A DNA stretch of 11,805 nucleotides from Candidatus Omnitrophota bacterium (GCA_028718845.1 JAQULA010000033.1:1-11805), one strand, 5' to 3'; positions 1-7,120 are shown, numbered from the stretch's first letter. A program made the numbers and translations. The notes: generated from the letters alone by a model not told the origin.

Positions 1-1
1 C

Positions 2-457
2 GAAGAACTCGCTTATAACGGTATCCATTTGACTGAATTCATGAAAACCGAAAAAAAAGGGCCGCGGCTTCTCCGGGCATGGATAAATATCCGGGAGGGA
101 TTCGACGGGTCATCGGCTTATAAAAAGCTGATCTATGATTCCGTTCGTAAGGAACGGATCCTGAACGGGAATTTGACCGAAATTGTGCGCGTTTGCCGGG
201 AACACAATGTCCGGGTGATATTCTCGGGTTATCCGGTAAAAGTCGCGAACGTTGACGTTGTCATGAAACAAGTGGCGGAATCGGCGGGCGTTGTTTTGGT
301 CGATCAGGCGGCTGTTTTCGAGACGCTGTTGGGCAAATATCCCCGCGAAAAATTTTTCGTTTCGGAAATCGATACCCATTGTATTTCCGAAGGCTACCGG
401 GTAATGGCTAAAAACATCGCCGGACAAATAATTCCCCGGGGCCCATCCTTCGAATAA
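2..457 (+). CDS. SGNH/GDSL-like hydrolase, C-terminal part (5' end outside window)
   Basis: The frame is open from the first bases of the window, so this is the last ~151 residues of a longer protein. A TTG at 29 is not a convincing start. The visible part has an alpha/beta pattern, with a strand reading VRVIFSGYP followed by a helix and VVLVDQAAVF. Near the C-terminus is DTHCISEGYRVMA, which fits the Asp-x-His block with a downstream Gly and hydrophobic helix that closes SGNH hydrolases and AlgX/AlgJ-like acyltransferase domains. There the Asp and His complete the Ser-His-Asp triad. The Ser, Gly and Asn blocks would lie upstream, outside the window. The family acts on ester bonds, often acyl groups on glycans or lipids; the substrate here is unknown. 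It ends 6 bp before the stop of a convergent glycosyltransferase gene. Alternative: another Rossmann-like alpha/beta hydrolase. Confidence 0.6.
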   Translation, partial: EELAYNGIHLTEFMKTEKKGPRLLRAWINIREGFDGSSAYKKLIYDSVRKERILNGNLTEIVRVCREHNVRVIFSGYPVKVANVDVVMKQVAESAGVVLVDQAAVFETLLGKYPREKFFVSEIDTHCISEGYRVMAKNIAGQIIPRGPSFE

Positions 458-463
458 ATATTC

Positions 464-2137
464 CTACCGGGTTGTCTTGCCCGCGAATAAAAAACCATAA
501 TACACGAATCCGTTGAATTTGATGTCGGTTCTGTCGAACAGGGAAGGAAAATGTTTCTTGATATAGGCATAATCGCGGGGTTTGAGCAGGAAAACCAGCC
601 GCTTCAACTCCGGTTGAGCGGATCGTTGGTTTATGGAATACAGGAAAAGTTTCTGGCCGGAAAATAACGGGTACAATTTTTTTTCCACCAAAGCCGCGGA
701 CGCGGGCGTCTGTTTGCCGGCATCGAACGCGGTGTCGGAACCGGTCAGAAAATCATAGAGGCTCGATAAAAACCTCCGGCGGTCGCGATAGGGGTTGGAA
801 ACGATATATTTGTTCGCTAATGCGGCCGCGTGCATGTCCAATTCGTTGAAAGAGGAGAAGAAAAAATCTCCGGAACGGCAATTCCGGGTAACCCAGGCGG
901 TCAGCGACCGGACCGAGGGGGAGTACTGCATCGTGGTAATGGTTTGGCTCAGGTGCCGGGTTGAAACCGCGGCGAAGTACAATACGGTCAGGCCGATAAC
1001 GCATAACGATAATGATTTTTTATAAACGGTATCGACCGGCAGCCGGTTAAAGAAAAAAGCACCCGCTTCCCGGGCCCCTTTAAACACAAAGGGAAAGAAG
1101 AAAATCGCCGCTATCGAGCTGTAACGGATGAACGGGGCATGATTGCTGATGATCTGCCGCAGGGTAAGCATAATGAGAAATGCCCAGAACAGGGATAAGA
1201 ATATGCTTTGTTTCTTGTTTTTCAAGGTGTTTAACATCCCTAAAAATCCTAAGCTGGTTATCAGCGGAGAAAGTGAATAACCTAAACTGTCGATCCAGAT
1301 CATTCCCTGGCACCGGGCGTAATCCGGCAAGTTGAACGGGCGGGCCCAGAACCCGGAGGCTGAAGGAACCCGGTTATTGATATGAAAGAGCGGATTCGCT
1401 AAAAAAGCAAAAGGGTTGCCGAGGTGCAGATAAACGAGATAAAGGGTGTTCACGATATAGAGCGATGAAAAGATGAAAAAAATCCCGGCCGTCTTGAACT
1501 GTTTATTCACGGAAATGATGATAACCGGATAGATGATTATCAACAGCCATGCCTCCAGCCGGAACGCGGTGGCCAGCAGGGTAAAGATGATGGCGGCGGT
1601 AAAATCGAGGTTACGGTCACGGCCGGTTCGGCCGTATAAGTAGTTCATCAGGAAATATAACGAAAGTATGCCGAAAAAAATACAGCCGGCGTTCGCCATG
1701 GCAACGGTGCTTAGTTGAATATGGATATAATAAAAAGACAATGCGCAGGCAGCGGCGGCGGCAATTTCTTTCGCGAACGCCTTTTTAACGGTCAGATAAT
1801 AGGGAATGATGGTGAGAATTCCGAATAAAAGACTGGTGAGTTTCGCGAGCCCCACCGGCTGATTGATGAAAAACATCAATAAGCTGTTAAGCAAATAATA
1901 TCCGCGCTGTTCTCCGGTCCCGCCCTGGACTATCCCGGCATTGCCTAAATAATAAAAAGGGGAGGGAGAGTGCAGGTATGATTCCGTGGTTCGGAACACC
2001 GTTTCCTGATCCAGGTGGTCGGCGTACGTGAACACGAATATCCGCACTGCCGCGGCGAAAATAAAACAAGCGGTAAGCAGGAACAGGAAAACCGGATCTT
2101 TCTTCGCGGCGGAAACCGCCGTTGATTCACAGGGCAT
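464..2137 (-). CDS. Multi-span membrane glycosyltransferase, GT-C fold (PMT/ArnT-like)
   Basis: 557 residues with about ten hydrophobic spans in the first ~400 and a soluble C-terminal region of ~150. This is the architecture of GT-C glycosyltransferases, which use polyprenyl-phosphate sugars on the outer face of the inner membrane (protein O-mannosyltransferase, ArnT and relatives). The first span (about 16-38) is followed by a loop with acidic residues (D40, D43, E45), where GT-C enzymes place their catalytic or metal-binding carboxylates. Later come a GGTGEQRGYYLL segment and a span with R-L-E-A-W. Donor and acceptor cannot be told from sequence. The ATG at 2137 lies 20 nt after the comM stop on the same strand, so co-transcription is likely. 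No good Shine-Dalgarno is visible; the nearest AGGA is about 15 nt away. The nearby SGNH and carbamoyltransferase genes fit a surface-glycan theme, but this is inference. Confidence 0.8.
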   Translation of the reverse strand: MPCESTAVSAAKKDPVFLFLLTACFIFAAAVRIFVFTYADHLDQETVFRTTESYLHSPSPFYYLGNAGIVQGGTGEQRGYYLLNSLLMFFINQPVGLAKLTSLLFGILTIIPYYLTVKKAFAKEIAAAAACALSFYYIHIQLSTVAMANAGCIFFGILSLYFLMNYLYGRTGRDRNLDFTAAIIFTLLATAFRLEAWLLIIIYPVIIISVNKQFKTAGIFFIFSSLYIVNTLYLVYLHLGNPFAFLANPLFHINNRVPSASGFWARPFNLPDYARCQGMIWIDSLGYSLSPLITSLGFLGMLNTLKNKKQSIFLSLFWAFLIMLTLRQIISNHAPFIRYSSIAAIFFFPFVFKGAREAGAFFFNRLPVDTVYKKSLSLCVIGLTVLYFAAVSTRHLSQTITTMQYSPSVRSLTAWVTRNCRSGDFFFSSFNELDMHAAALANKYIVSNPYRDRRRFLSSLYDFLTGSDTAFDAGKQTPASAALVEKKLYPLFSGQKLFLYSINQRSAQPELKRLVFLLKPRDYAYIKKHFPSLFDRTDIKFNGFVYYGFLFAGKTTR

Positions 2138-2157
2138 ATTTTTAATGGGATTGTGTC

Positions 2158-3687
2158 CTAGCTGGTTATGTTTCGGTCCAGACTTCTATATTGTATCGCC
2201 TCGGCAATGTGTTCCTGAGTTATTTCCGCGCTTGCGGCCAGGTCGGCGATGGTCCGGCTTACTTTAAGTATCTTATCATACGCCCGCGCCGACAACCCCA
2301 GTTCGTCGATGGCCAGCTTCAACAGTTTTTTCGACTGCTCATCCAGCGGGCAGTGTTTTTTGATCTGGCTGTGCGACATGTAGGCGTTGGCGAAGATCGG
2401 GCTTTTCTTGAACCGCTTATGCTGTACTTTCCGGGCTTTGTCCACGCGTTTTTGAATCGACCCCGATGATTCACCGGCCGGCTCGTCCATCAATTCCTTA
2501 TAATTTACCGGCGACACTTCGATATGAATATCGATCCGGTCCAACAGCGGGCCGGAAATCTTGGAACGGTATTGCTCGATGCGGTGCGGGGTGCAATGAC
2601 ATTCCTTGGTCGGATGGGTGTAATAGCCGCAGGGGCAAGGATTCATGGCGCATACCAGCATAAACCGGGAAGGAAAGGTTAAACTCCGGCTGGCGCGCGA
2701 TACGGTGACACAGCCGTCTTCCAGAGGCTGACGCAGCGACTCCAGGACATTGCGGTTAAACTCCGGCAATTCATCGAGAAAGAGCACGCCGTGATGCGCC
2801 AGGCTTACTTCTCCGGGTTTGGGATTGGACCCGCCGCCGACCAGAGCTATATCACTGGTGGTGTGGTGCGGGCAGCGGAACGGCCGGGTCGCGACTAAGG
2901 CCTGGTGTTTGGAAAGCAGCCCGCTGATACTGTATAATTTCGTGGTTTCCAAGGCCTCTTCCAGAGACATAGCCGGAATAATCGTGGGAATACGCTTGGC
3001 GAGCATGGTTTTTCCGGAACCGGGGGGGCCGATAAGCAGGATGTTATGATTGCCGGCAACCGCGACTTCCAACGCCCTTTTCACGAACGCCTGTCCTTTG
3101 ACATCGGCCATGTCCACGTCGTAATTGGATAATTTATTGAATTCCTTGTGAATATTGACTTTTTGCGCCGGGATAGAAAGCTCTTCATTAAGAAATTTTA
3201 CCGCCTGGGTTAAAGAGGTGACCGGGTATACCGGCGCGTCGCTGACAATTGCCGCTTCTTCGCCGTTGTCGAGCGGAACGATGATCCGGTGGCGTAATTT
3301 TCTTACTCCCAGGATCATCGAGACCATGCCTTTTACCGGTTTAACCGTGCCGTCTAAAGAGAGTTCGCCTAAGATGATAACGTCTTTAAGCCGTTCCTGG
3401 GGAATGATCCCTCCGGCGGCAAGGATGCCCAGGGCAATCGGCAGGTCGTAGGCGGAACCTTCTTTTTTGGTATCCGCCGGGGCTAGATTGACCGTGATCC
3501 GTTTGACCGGGAAAGAAAATCCGCAATTTTTGATCGCGGCCCGTACCCGGTCTTTGGATTCCTTGATTGCGGTATCCGGAAGGCCGACCAGGGAAACCTG
3601 CGGCAGGCCTTTGGCAACGTCTACCTCGATTTCAATGAGGTAGCCGTCAATACCGGTTACGCTGGCGCTGAAAACTTTAGCTAACAT
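2158..3687 (-). CDS. comM: ComM/YifB family Mg-chelatase-like AAA+ ATPase
   Basis: 509 residues starting MLAKVFSASVTGID, the usual start and length of the YifB/ComM family. The N-terminal Lon-protease-like (ChlI) domain covers about 1-170 and includes GLPDTAIKESKDRVR. The Mg-chelatase-type AAA+ domain has Walker A GPPGSGKT (220-227), Walker B VLFLDE (301-306) and the family's CPCGYY...CHC cysteine cluster (351-365). After that come SGPLLDRIDIHIE and a C-terminal domain with LSARAYDKILKVSRTIADL. In Vibrio cholerae ComM is a hexameric helicase promoting branch migration during integration of transforming DNA. Many carriers are not known to be competent, so the role here is inferred. The frame is open further upstream, but a TTG at 3771 would lie inside the -35 element of the gene's own promoter, so the ATG at 3687 is chosen. 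That ATG has no nearby Shine-Dalgarno. The glycosyltransferase gene follows after 20 nt. Confidence 0.95.
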   Translation of the reverse strand: MLAKVFSASVTGIDGYLIEIEVDVAKGLPQVSLVGLPDTAIKESKDRVRAAIKNCGFSFPVKRITVNLAPADTKKEGSAYDLPIALGILAAGGIIPQERLKDVIILGELSLDGTVKPVKGMVSMILGVRKLRHRIIVPLDNGEEAAIVSDAPVYPVTSLTQAVKFLNEELSIPAQKVNIHKEFNKLSNYDVDMADVKGQAFVKRALEVAVAGNHNILLIGPPGSGKTMLAKRIPTIIPAMSLEEALETTKLYSISGLLSKHQALVATRPFRCPHHTTSDIALVGGGSNPKPGEVSLAHHGVLFLDELPEFNRNVLESLRQPLEDGCVTVSRASRSLTFPSRFMLVCAMNPCPCGYYTHPTKECHCTPHRIEQYRSKISGPLLDRIDIHIEVSPVNYKELMDEPAGESSGSIQKRVDKARKVQHKRFKKSPIFANAYMSHSQIKKHCPLDEQSKKLLKLAIDELGLSARAYDKILKVSRTIADLAASAEITQEHIAEAIQYRSLDRNITS

Positions 3688-3742
3688 ATTATAGTTTATT
3701 AAGATAAGGATACGACCGGATTCCTTCCGGCCCTTTATTTTG

Positions 3743-3771
3743 ATTATAGGTTTGGAGTGATTTTTAGTCAA
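3743..3771 (-). promoter_or_regulatory. Sigma-70-type promoter of comM
   Basis: On the minus strand TTGACT (3771-3766) and TATAAT (3748-3743) are separated by exactly 17 bp. The predicted transcription start is near 3736, giving a ~49-nt leader before the ATG at 3687. The leader contains a small hairpin, CCGGA-AGGAA-TCCGG (3730-3716), with the only purine-rich Shine-Dalgarno-like stretch in its loop. The rest of the leader up to the ATG is A/U-rich. Confidence 0.7.
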
Positions 3772-3778
3772 TAAAAAT

Positions 3779-3807
3779 TTGCTTTTTCCCCGGAATTATA
3801 TTATAAT
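3779..3807 (+). promoter_or_regulatory. Sigma-70-type promoter of the dPAP2-LDT-accA transcript
   Basis: TTGCTT (3779-3784), a 17-bp spacer and a perfect TATAAT (3802-3807). The predicted transcription start is at about 3814, only three bases before the ATG at 3817. It stands back to back with the comM promoter, their -35 elements about 7 bp apart. Confidence 0.6.
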
Positions 3808-3816
3808 CAAATTCCT

Positions 3817-4281
3817 ATGCAAATAAAGGAAACTCATTTTTTGGCAGAGATTGTGCAAAACCGGCTTATTTGGGCTTCCTTTGCGTCGTGGGGTATTGCG
3901 CAGCTTATCAAGATTTTTTCCGGGGTCCTTAAGGAAAAGCGATTTGATTTTAAATGGCTTTTGTCCACCGGAGGCATGCCCAGCGCGCATTCCGCGGGGG
4001 TGAGCGCTTTAGCCACCGCCGTGGGCTTATATTGCGGTTTCAATACGACGGATTTTGCGGTGTCGGCGATTTTTGCCTTGATCATCATGTTCGACGCCCA
4101 GGGGTTACGCCAGATGACCGGGCGCCAGGCGAAAGTATTAAACCGTCTTATGGAAGATATTTATGTTAAACACGCGGTTAAACCCGAACGGCTTATGGAA
4201 CTTATCGGGCATACACCGGTAGAAGTGTTCATGGGCGCGTTGCTGGGCATCTCGGTCGCTTTTGTGATAATGACGCTGTAA
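3817..4281 (+). CDS. Divergent PAP2 family (DUF212/YuiD-like) membrane protein
   Basis: 154 residues, the usual length of the DUF212 'divergent PAP2' family (YuiD in Bacillus subtilis). Family hallmarks in order: STGGMPSAHSA (50-60, PSAH at 55-58), SAIFALIIMFDAQGLRQ (83-99), GRQAKVLN (102-109) and GHTPVEV near the C-terminus (His132, Glu136). Four or so hydrophobic segments make it an integral membrane protein. PAP2 enzymes dephosphorylate lipid phosphates and prenyl diphosphates. Members of this divergent family are presumed phosphatases, but activity is not generally established. It is the first gene of a transcript with an L,D-transpeptidase (20 nt downstream) and accA, consistent with an envelope lipid or carrier role. 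Start choice is open: the ATG at 3817 has almost no leader, while a TTG at 3841 has AAAGGA ten bases upstream and matches the YuiD N-terminus as I remember it. Confidence 0.9.
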   Translation: MQIKETHFLAEIVQNRLIWASFASWGIAQLIKIFSGVLKEKRFDFKWLLSTGGMPSAHSAGVSALATAVGLYCGFNTTDFAVSAIFALIIMFDAQGLRQMTGRQAKVLNRLMEDIYVKHAVKPERLMELIGHTPVEVFMGALLGISVAFVIMTL

Positions 4282-4301
4282 TTGTGATAAAGGGGGATGC
4301 G

Positions 4302-5210
4302 ATGAGAAGAATAGCTATTTATGTTGTTATCGGCGTTATCGCTGTTTTTATTGTGGTGCGTGTCGTGGGGTGCAAGGGACCGGCGGAAAAACCGGCGGCG
4401 ACTAAAACGGAAATCGCTTTCAACAAAGCCGCCGAATTGCGGACGACTCAGCCGGAACAGGCAATCGTGGAATTCGAAAAAGTTGTTACGGAATTCCCGG
4501 AAAGCGTCGAGGCGCAAAAAGCGCTGGTGGCGATTTCCGAGATCCACGCCGGCAGCGGCGACACCGTGAAAGAGGAAGAGACGTTACAGCGGTTAATTAC
4601 CGCGTATCCCGACGGTGAAATAACTTTGGGGGCGAAACAGCGTTTGTGGACAAAAAACCTGGCGGTTATTTTTTTCCGGGAGGAAACCCCCAACAGTTTT
4701 ATGTATGAGGTTAAACCCGGGGATACGTTGTATAAAATCGCCAAGAACAACAATACCAATGTCGACCTGATCATGAAGTCCAACGATTTGACCCAAACGC
4801 TGATCAAGCCCGGAATGAAGCTGAAAATCATCAAATCCAAATTTTCTATTGTCGTGAGTAAACCGCAGAATAAGCTTACTCTTCTGGCCGATAACGCGGT
4901 GGTAAAAGAATATCCGGTGGGATTGGGCGCGGATAATTCCACGCCGGTGGGAAAATTTAAAATAACCAATCGGATCATGAATCCGGTCTGGTATAAAACC
5001 GGCGCGGTGGTCCCGGCGGGAAGCGCGGATAATATCCTGGGAACGCGCTGGCTGGGGTTGTCCGAACCCGGCTACGGTATTCACGGCACCACCGATATGT
5101 CTCCGATCAGCGAACAGAAGACCCAGGGATGCGTTCGGATGGTCAATGACGATGTCGACGAGTTGTTTCTTATCGTTCCGGTGGGAACGGAAGTTACCAT
5201 TAATGAATAG
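4302..5210 (+). CDS. LysM and YkuD domain L,D-transpeptidase with TPR-like N-terminal region
   Basis: 302 residues. An N-terminal hydrophobic segment (3-23) ends in VVGC (Cys24), a possible lipobox, so the protein is either a lipoprotein or membrane-anchored. Residues ~35-115 are helical and TPR/BamD-like (EQAIVEFEKVVTEFPES). A LysM peptidoglycan-binding domain follows (134-177, YEVKPGDTLYKIA), then a YkuD catalytic domain (181-301) with His261 (GIHGTTD) and nucleophile Cys277 in TQGCVRM. YkuD enzymes form 3-3 cross-links in peptidoglycan or attach proteins to it, and act outside the cytoplasmic membrane. The residue before Gly-Cys is Gln rather than the common His; this position varies in the family. 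The start at 4302 is set by AGGGGG (4291-4296), five bases upstream, in preference to an in-frame GTG at 4284. It lies 20 nt after the dPAP2 gene and 15 nt before accA. Confidence 0.93.
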   Translation: MRRIAIYVVIGVIAVFIVVRVVGCKGPAEKPAATKTEIAFNKAAELRTTQPEQAIVEFEKVVTEFPESVEAQKALVAISEIHAGSGDTVKEEETLQRLITAYPDGEITLGAKQRLWTKNLAVIFFREETPNSFMYEVKPGDTLYKIAKNNNTNVDLIMKSNDLTQTLIKPGMKLKIIKSKFSIVVSKPQNKLTLLADNAVVKEYPVGLGADNSTPVGKFKITNRIMNPVWYKTGAVVPAGSADNILGTRWLGLSEPGYGIHGTTDMSPISEQKTQGCVRMVNDDVDELFLIVPVGTEVTINE

Positions 5211-5225
5211 GAAGAGGGCCCGATT

Positions 5226-6212
5226 ATGAACGGCAGTGGATTGGATTTTGAAAAACCGATTATCGAGCTCGAGCAGAAGATTGCCGATTTGCGGCATTTT
5301 TCCGAGGGGCGGAAAATCGATCTTCGCGATGAAATCGGAAAATTTGAAAAGAAACTGGAAAAACTCAAACAGGATATTTTCAGTTCGCTTACCCCCTGGC
5401 AAAAGGTCCAGATTGCCCGTCACCCCAAACGTCCGTATACCCTTGACTACATATCCATGATCATGACCGATTTTATCGAATTACACGGAGACCAGTTATT
5501 CCGTGACGACCCGGCGATAATTTGCGGATTGGCTAAAATAGACGAGCAGAAGATATTGATTATCGGCCATCAAAAAGGCCGCGATACCAAGGAAAACCTG
5601 TATCGCAGTTTCGGCAGTCCTCATCCCGAGGGATACCGCAAAGCGATCCGGTTGATGAAATTGGCCGAACGCTTCAATGTCCCGGTGGTGACTTTTATCG
5701 ATACCCCGGGCGCCTATCCCGGGATGGATGCCGAGGAACGCGGACAGGCCGAGGCTATTGCCTACAATCTGCGGGAAATGGCTCAACTGACGGTTCCGAT
5801 CGTGGTGGTGGTTATCGGAGAAGGCGGTTCCGGCGGGGCTTTAGGTATCGGCGTGGGCGATTGGATCTGTATGCTGGAAAACGCGTATTATTCGGTCATC
5901 TCTCCGGAAGGATGCGCGGCGATTCTCTGGAGAAGCCGGGTTCATGCTCCGGAGGCGGCCGAAGCGCTGAAAATCACCGCTCCGGATTTATTGAAATTCG
6001 GCATTGTCGACGAAATGGTCCCGGAGCCTCTGGGCGGCGCCCATCGGGATTATAAACAAACGGCGGCGGCGCTGAAAGCGACCCTGAAAAAAAGCCTGGC
6101 CGCGCTAAAAGATATTCCGTCCGCGGAATTAGTGCAGAAGCGTTACGATAAATTCCGGCGCATCGGGCTCTGGGAAGAAGTTACTCCGCCGCCGACCAGT
6201 AACGGACAATGA
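5226..6212 (+). CDS. accA: Acetyl-CoA carboxylase carboxyltransferase subunit alpha
   Basis: 328 residues, close to the ~319 of E. coli AccA. AccA forms the alpha2beta2 carboxyltransferase with AccD, moving the carboxyl group from carboxybiotin to acetyl-CoA to give malonyl-CoA, the first committed step of fatty-acid synthesis in the cytoplasm. Evidence: the N-terminal LDFEKPIIELEQKIADL segment typical of AccA, a coiled linker (to ~50), then the crotonase-like core with DTPGAYPG (159-166), GEGGSGGALGIGVGD (198-212) and SPEGCAAILW (226-235). The start at 5226 has AGGAAGAGGG ending seven bases before it. It is the last gene of a three-gene transcript, and the terminator follows about 30 bp after the stop. 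accD and the biotin subunits are not in the window. Placement behind an L,D-transpeptidase rather than next to accD or dnaE is noteworthy but not unusual in deep-branching phyla. Confidence 0.98.
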   Translation: MNGSGLDFEKPIIELEQKIADLRHFSEGRKIDLRDEIGKFEKKLEKLKQDIFSSLTPWQKVQIARHPKRPYTLDYISMIMTDFIELHGDQLFRDDPAIICGLAKIDEQKILIIGHQKGRDTKENLYRSFGSPHPEGYRKAIRLMKLAERFNVPVVTFIDTPGAYPGMDAEERGQAEAIAYNLREMAQLTVPIVVVVIGEGGSGGALGIGVGDWICMLENAYYSVISPEGCAAILWRSRVHAPEAAEALKITAPDLLKFGIVDEMVPEPLGGAHRDYKQTAAALKATLKKSLAALKDIPSAELVQKRYDKFRRIGLWEEVTPPPTSNGQ

Positions 6213-6243
6213 TTATCGAGTTAAAAATATAAATTGCAACCTC

Positions 6244-6274
6244 AAGACGGATTAACTATCCGTCTTTTTGTTTT
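6244..6274 (+). terminator. Intrinsic terminator of the accA transcript
   Basis: AAGACGGAT (6244-6252) pairs perfectly with ATCCGTCTT (6258-6266) around a 5-nt loop, giving a 9-bp stem followed by TTT-G-TTTT. It lies about 30 bp after the accA stop. This is the clearest terminator in the window. Confidence 0.92.
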
Positions 6275-6282
6275 GGGCAGCG

Positions 6283-6355
6283 GTTTTCGCGGAAAACTCT
6301 GAGTTTAAGGTGTGAGTTTTTCCGTAAACTTTCAACCCGCCGGTGATTCGGCGGG
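6283..6355 (+). other. Cluster of competing hairpins between accA terminator and nnrE
   Basis: GTTTTC (6283-6288) can pair with GAAAAC (6292-6297). Alternatively CGGAAAACTC (6290-6299) can pair with GAGTTTTTCCG (6314-6324) with one bulge, and AGTTTA (6302-6307) with TAAACT (6325-6330). These share bases and exclude each other. A separate GC-rich hairpin, CCCGCCG/CGGCGGG (6336-6342 with 6349-6355), follows. None has a U-run behind it. Function is unknown; it could be a structured leader or remnant repeat DNA. Confidence 0.35.
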
Positions 6356-6377
6356 GCGCGCCACCGGAAGCTCGGGA

Positions 6378-6406
6378 TTGAGTTTGGCGGCTTTTACCTT
6401 TTTACT
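6378..6406 (+). promoter_or_regulatory. Weak candidate promoter of nnrE
   Basis: TTGAGT (6378-6383), a 17-bp spacer and TTTACT (6401-6406), each matching 4 of 6 consensus bases. Transcription would start near 6413, just ahead of the ribosome-binding site GGGAGG (6424-6429) of nnrE. The -10 overlaps a repeated ACCTTTTTACTT motif, so the match may be chance. Confidence 0.3.
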
Positions 6407-6407
6407 T
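6396..6407 (+). repeat. ACCTTTTTACTT repeat, copy 1
   Basis: This 12-mer occurs identically at 7219-7230, and its core is inverted at 7115-7124 (AAGTAAAAAG). The three copies bracket nnrE. They look like members of a dispersed A/T-rich intergenic repeat type. Confidence 0.5.
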
Positions 6408-6433
6408 TCTGCGTATTCAGTGCGGGAGGCTTT

Positions 6434-7120
6434 ATGCGATATGTTACGACTGAACAGATGAAAGAAATCGACCGGCGGGCCCGGGAGCAATGGGGTATTC
6501 CCGGTCTGGTCTTAATGGAAAACGCCGGATTGCGTGCCGCGGATATCGCTTTATCGGCCCTGCGCCGCAAAAAGAATAAAGAGGCGCTGATCTTTTGCGG
6601 CCCCGGCAATAACGGGGGAGATGGATTTGTCATTGCCCGGCATCTTGCCAATCACGCGGTGCCGGTCCGTATTTTACTCTTGAACCGGCCGGGTAATATA
6701 ACCGGGGATGCTTTGGTTAATTATACCTTGGCGCGGAAAATGGGTATCCCGATTACGCCGCTGTTTGCCAAGTCCGACTTAAAACGAGTTTGCTGCCGGT
6801 TGCCGCGTGCCGGCCTTATCGTCGATGCCATATTCGGTATCGGCTTGAATAAACCAGTGTCCGGTATTTACGCGGATGTTATTAATATGATCAATCTGTC
6901 GGGCGTACCGGTACTATCCGTGGATATTCCTTCCGGGCTGTGCGCTGCCACCGGAAAGATTTTCAACGTGTGCGTGGCCGCGCGGATTACCGTTACCTTC
7001 GGCGCGGCCAAGCGGGGTTTCTTTACTCCGGAAGGGAAGAAATATACCGGCCGGGTTATCGTGGCGGATATCAGCCTGCCGCGGGCGCTGCTCTCAGCGG
7101 CAAGCCGCTTAAAAAAGTAA
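6434..7120 (+). CDS. nnrE: NAD(P)H-hydrate epimerase (YjeF N-terminal domain)
   Basis: 228 residues, the size of a single YjeF_N domain. The enzyme interconverts the R and S forms of damaged hydrated NAD(P)H (NADHX) so that a dehydratase can repair them, in the cytoplasm. Motifs in order: LMENAG (27-32), CGPGNNGGDGFVIARHL (55-71), IVDAIFGIGL (129-138), VDIPSGL (163-169) and TVTFGAAKRGF (187-196). In many bacteria this domain is fused to the C-terminal dehydratase (NnrD). Here it stands alone and no dehydratase is in the window, so that partner should be elsewhere. After VDIPSGL the sequence reads CAATG where the family usually has something like DADTG, a departure worth noting. The start is supported by GGGAGG four bases upstream. 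It is probably transcribed alone, as the accA terminator precedes it and the next genes are convergent. Confidence 0.94.
   Translation: MRYVTTEQMKEIDRRAREQWGIPGLVLMENAGLRAADIALSALRRKKNKEALIFCGPGNNGGDGFVIARHLANHAVPVRILLLNRPGNITGDALVNYTLARKMGIPITPLFAKSDLKRVCCRLPRAGLIVDAIFGIGLNKPVSGIYADVINMINLSGVPVLSVDIPSGLCAATGKIFNVCVAARITVTFGAAKRGFFTPEGKKYTGRVIVADISLPRALLSAASRLKK

Noticed and set aside
452..463. GAATA-AA-TATTC palindrome between the first two convergent genes as a terminator
   Set aside because: Five A/T-rich pairs with a 2-nt loop and no U-run are too weak.
3688..3693. TATAAT immediately before the comM ATG as a promoter
   Set aside because: It touches the start codon, so transcription would begin inside the gene; the promoter at 3743-3771 has both hexamers at ideal spacing.
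4448..4978. A 176-codon minus-strand frame inside the L,D-transpeptidase gene
   Set aside because: It is antisense to TPR, LysM and YkuD coding sequence and shows no motif of its own.
4593..5423. A 276-codon open frame antisense to the L,D-transpeptidase and accA genes
   Set aside because: It runs opposite two strongly supported genes, has no recognisable motif, and its His/Arg/Phe-rich composition is what the reverse frame of such codons gives.
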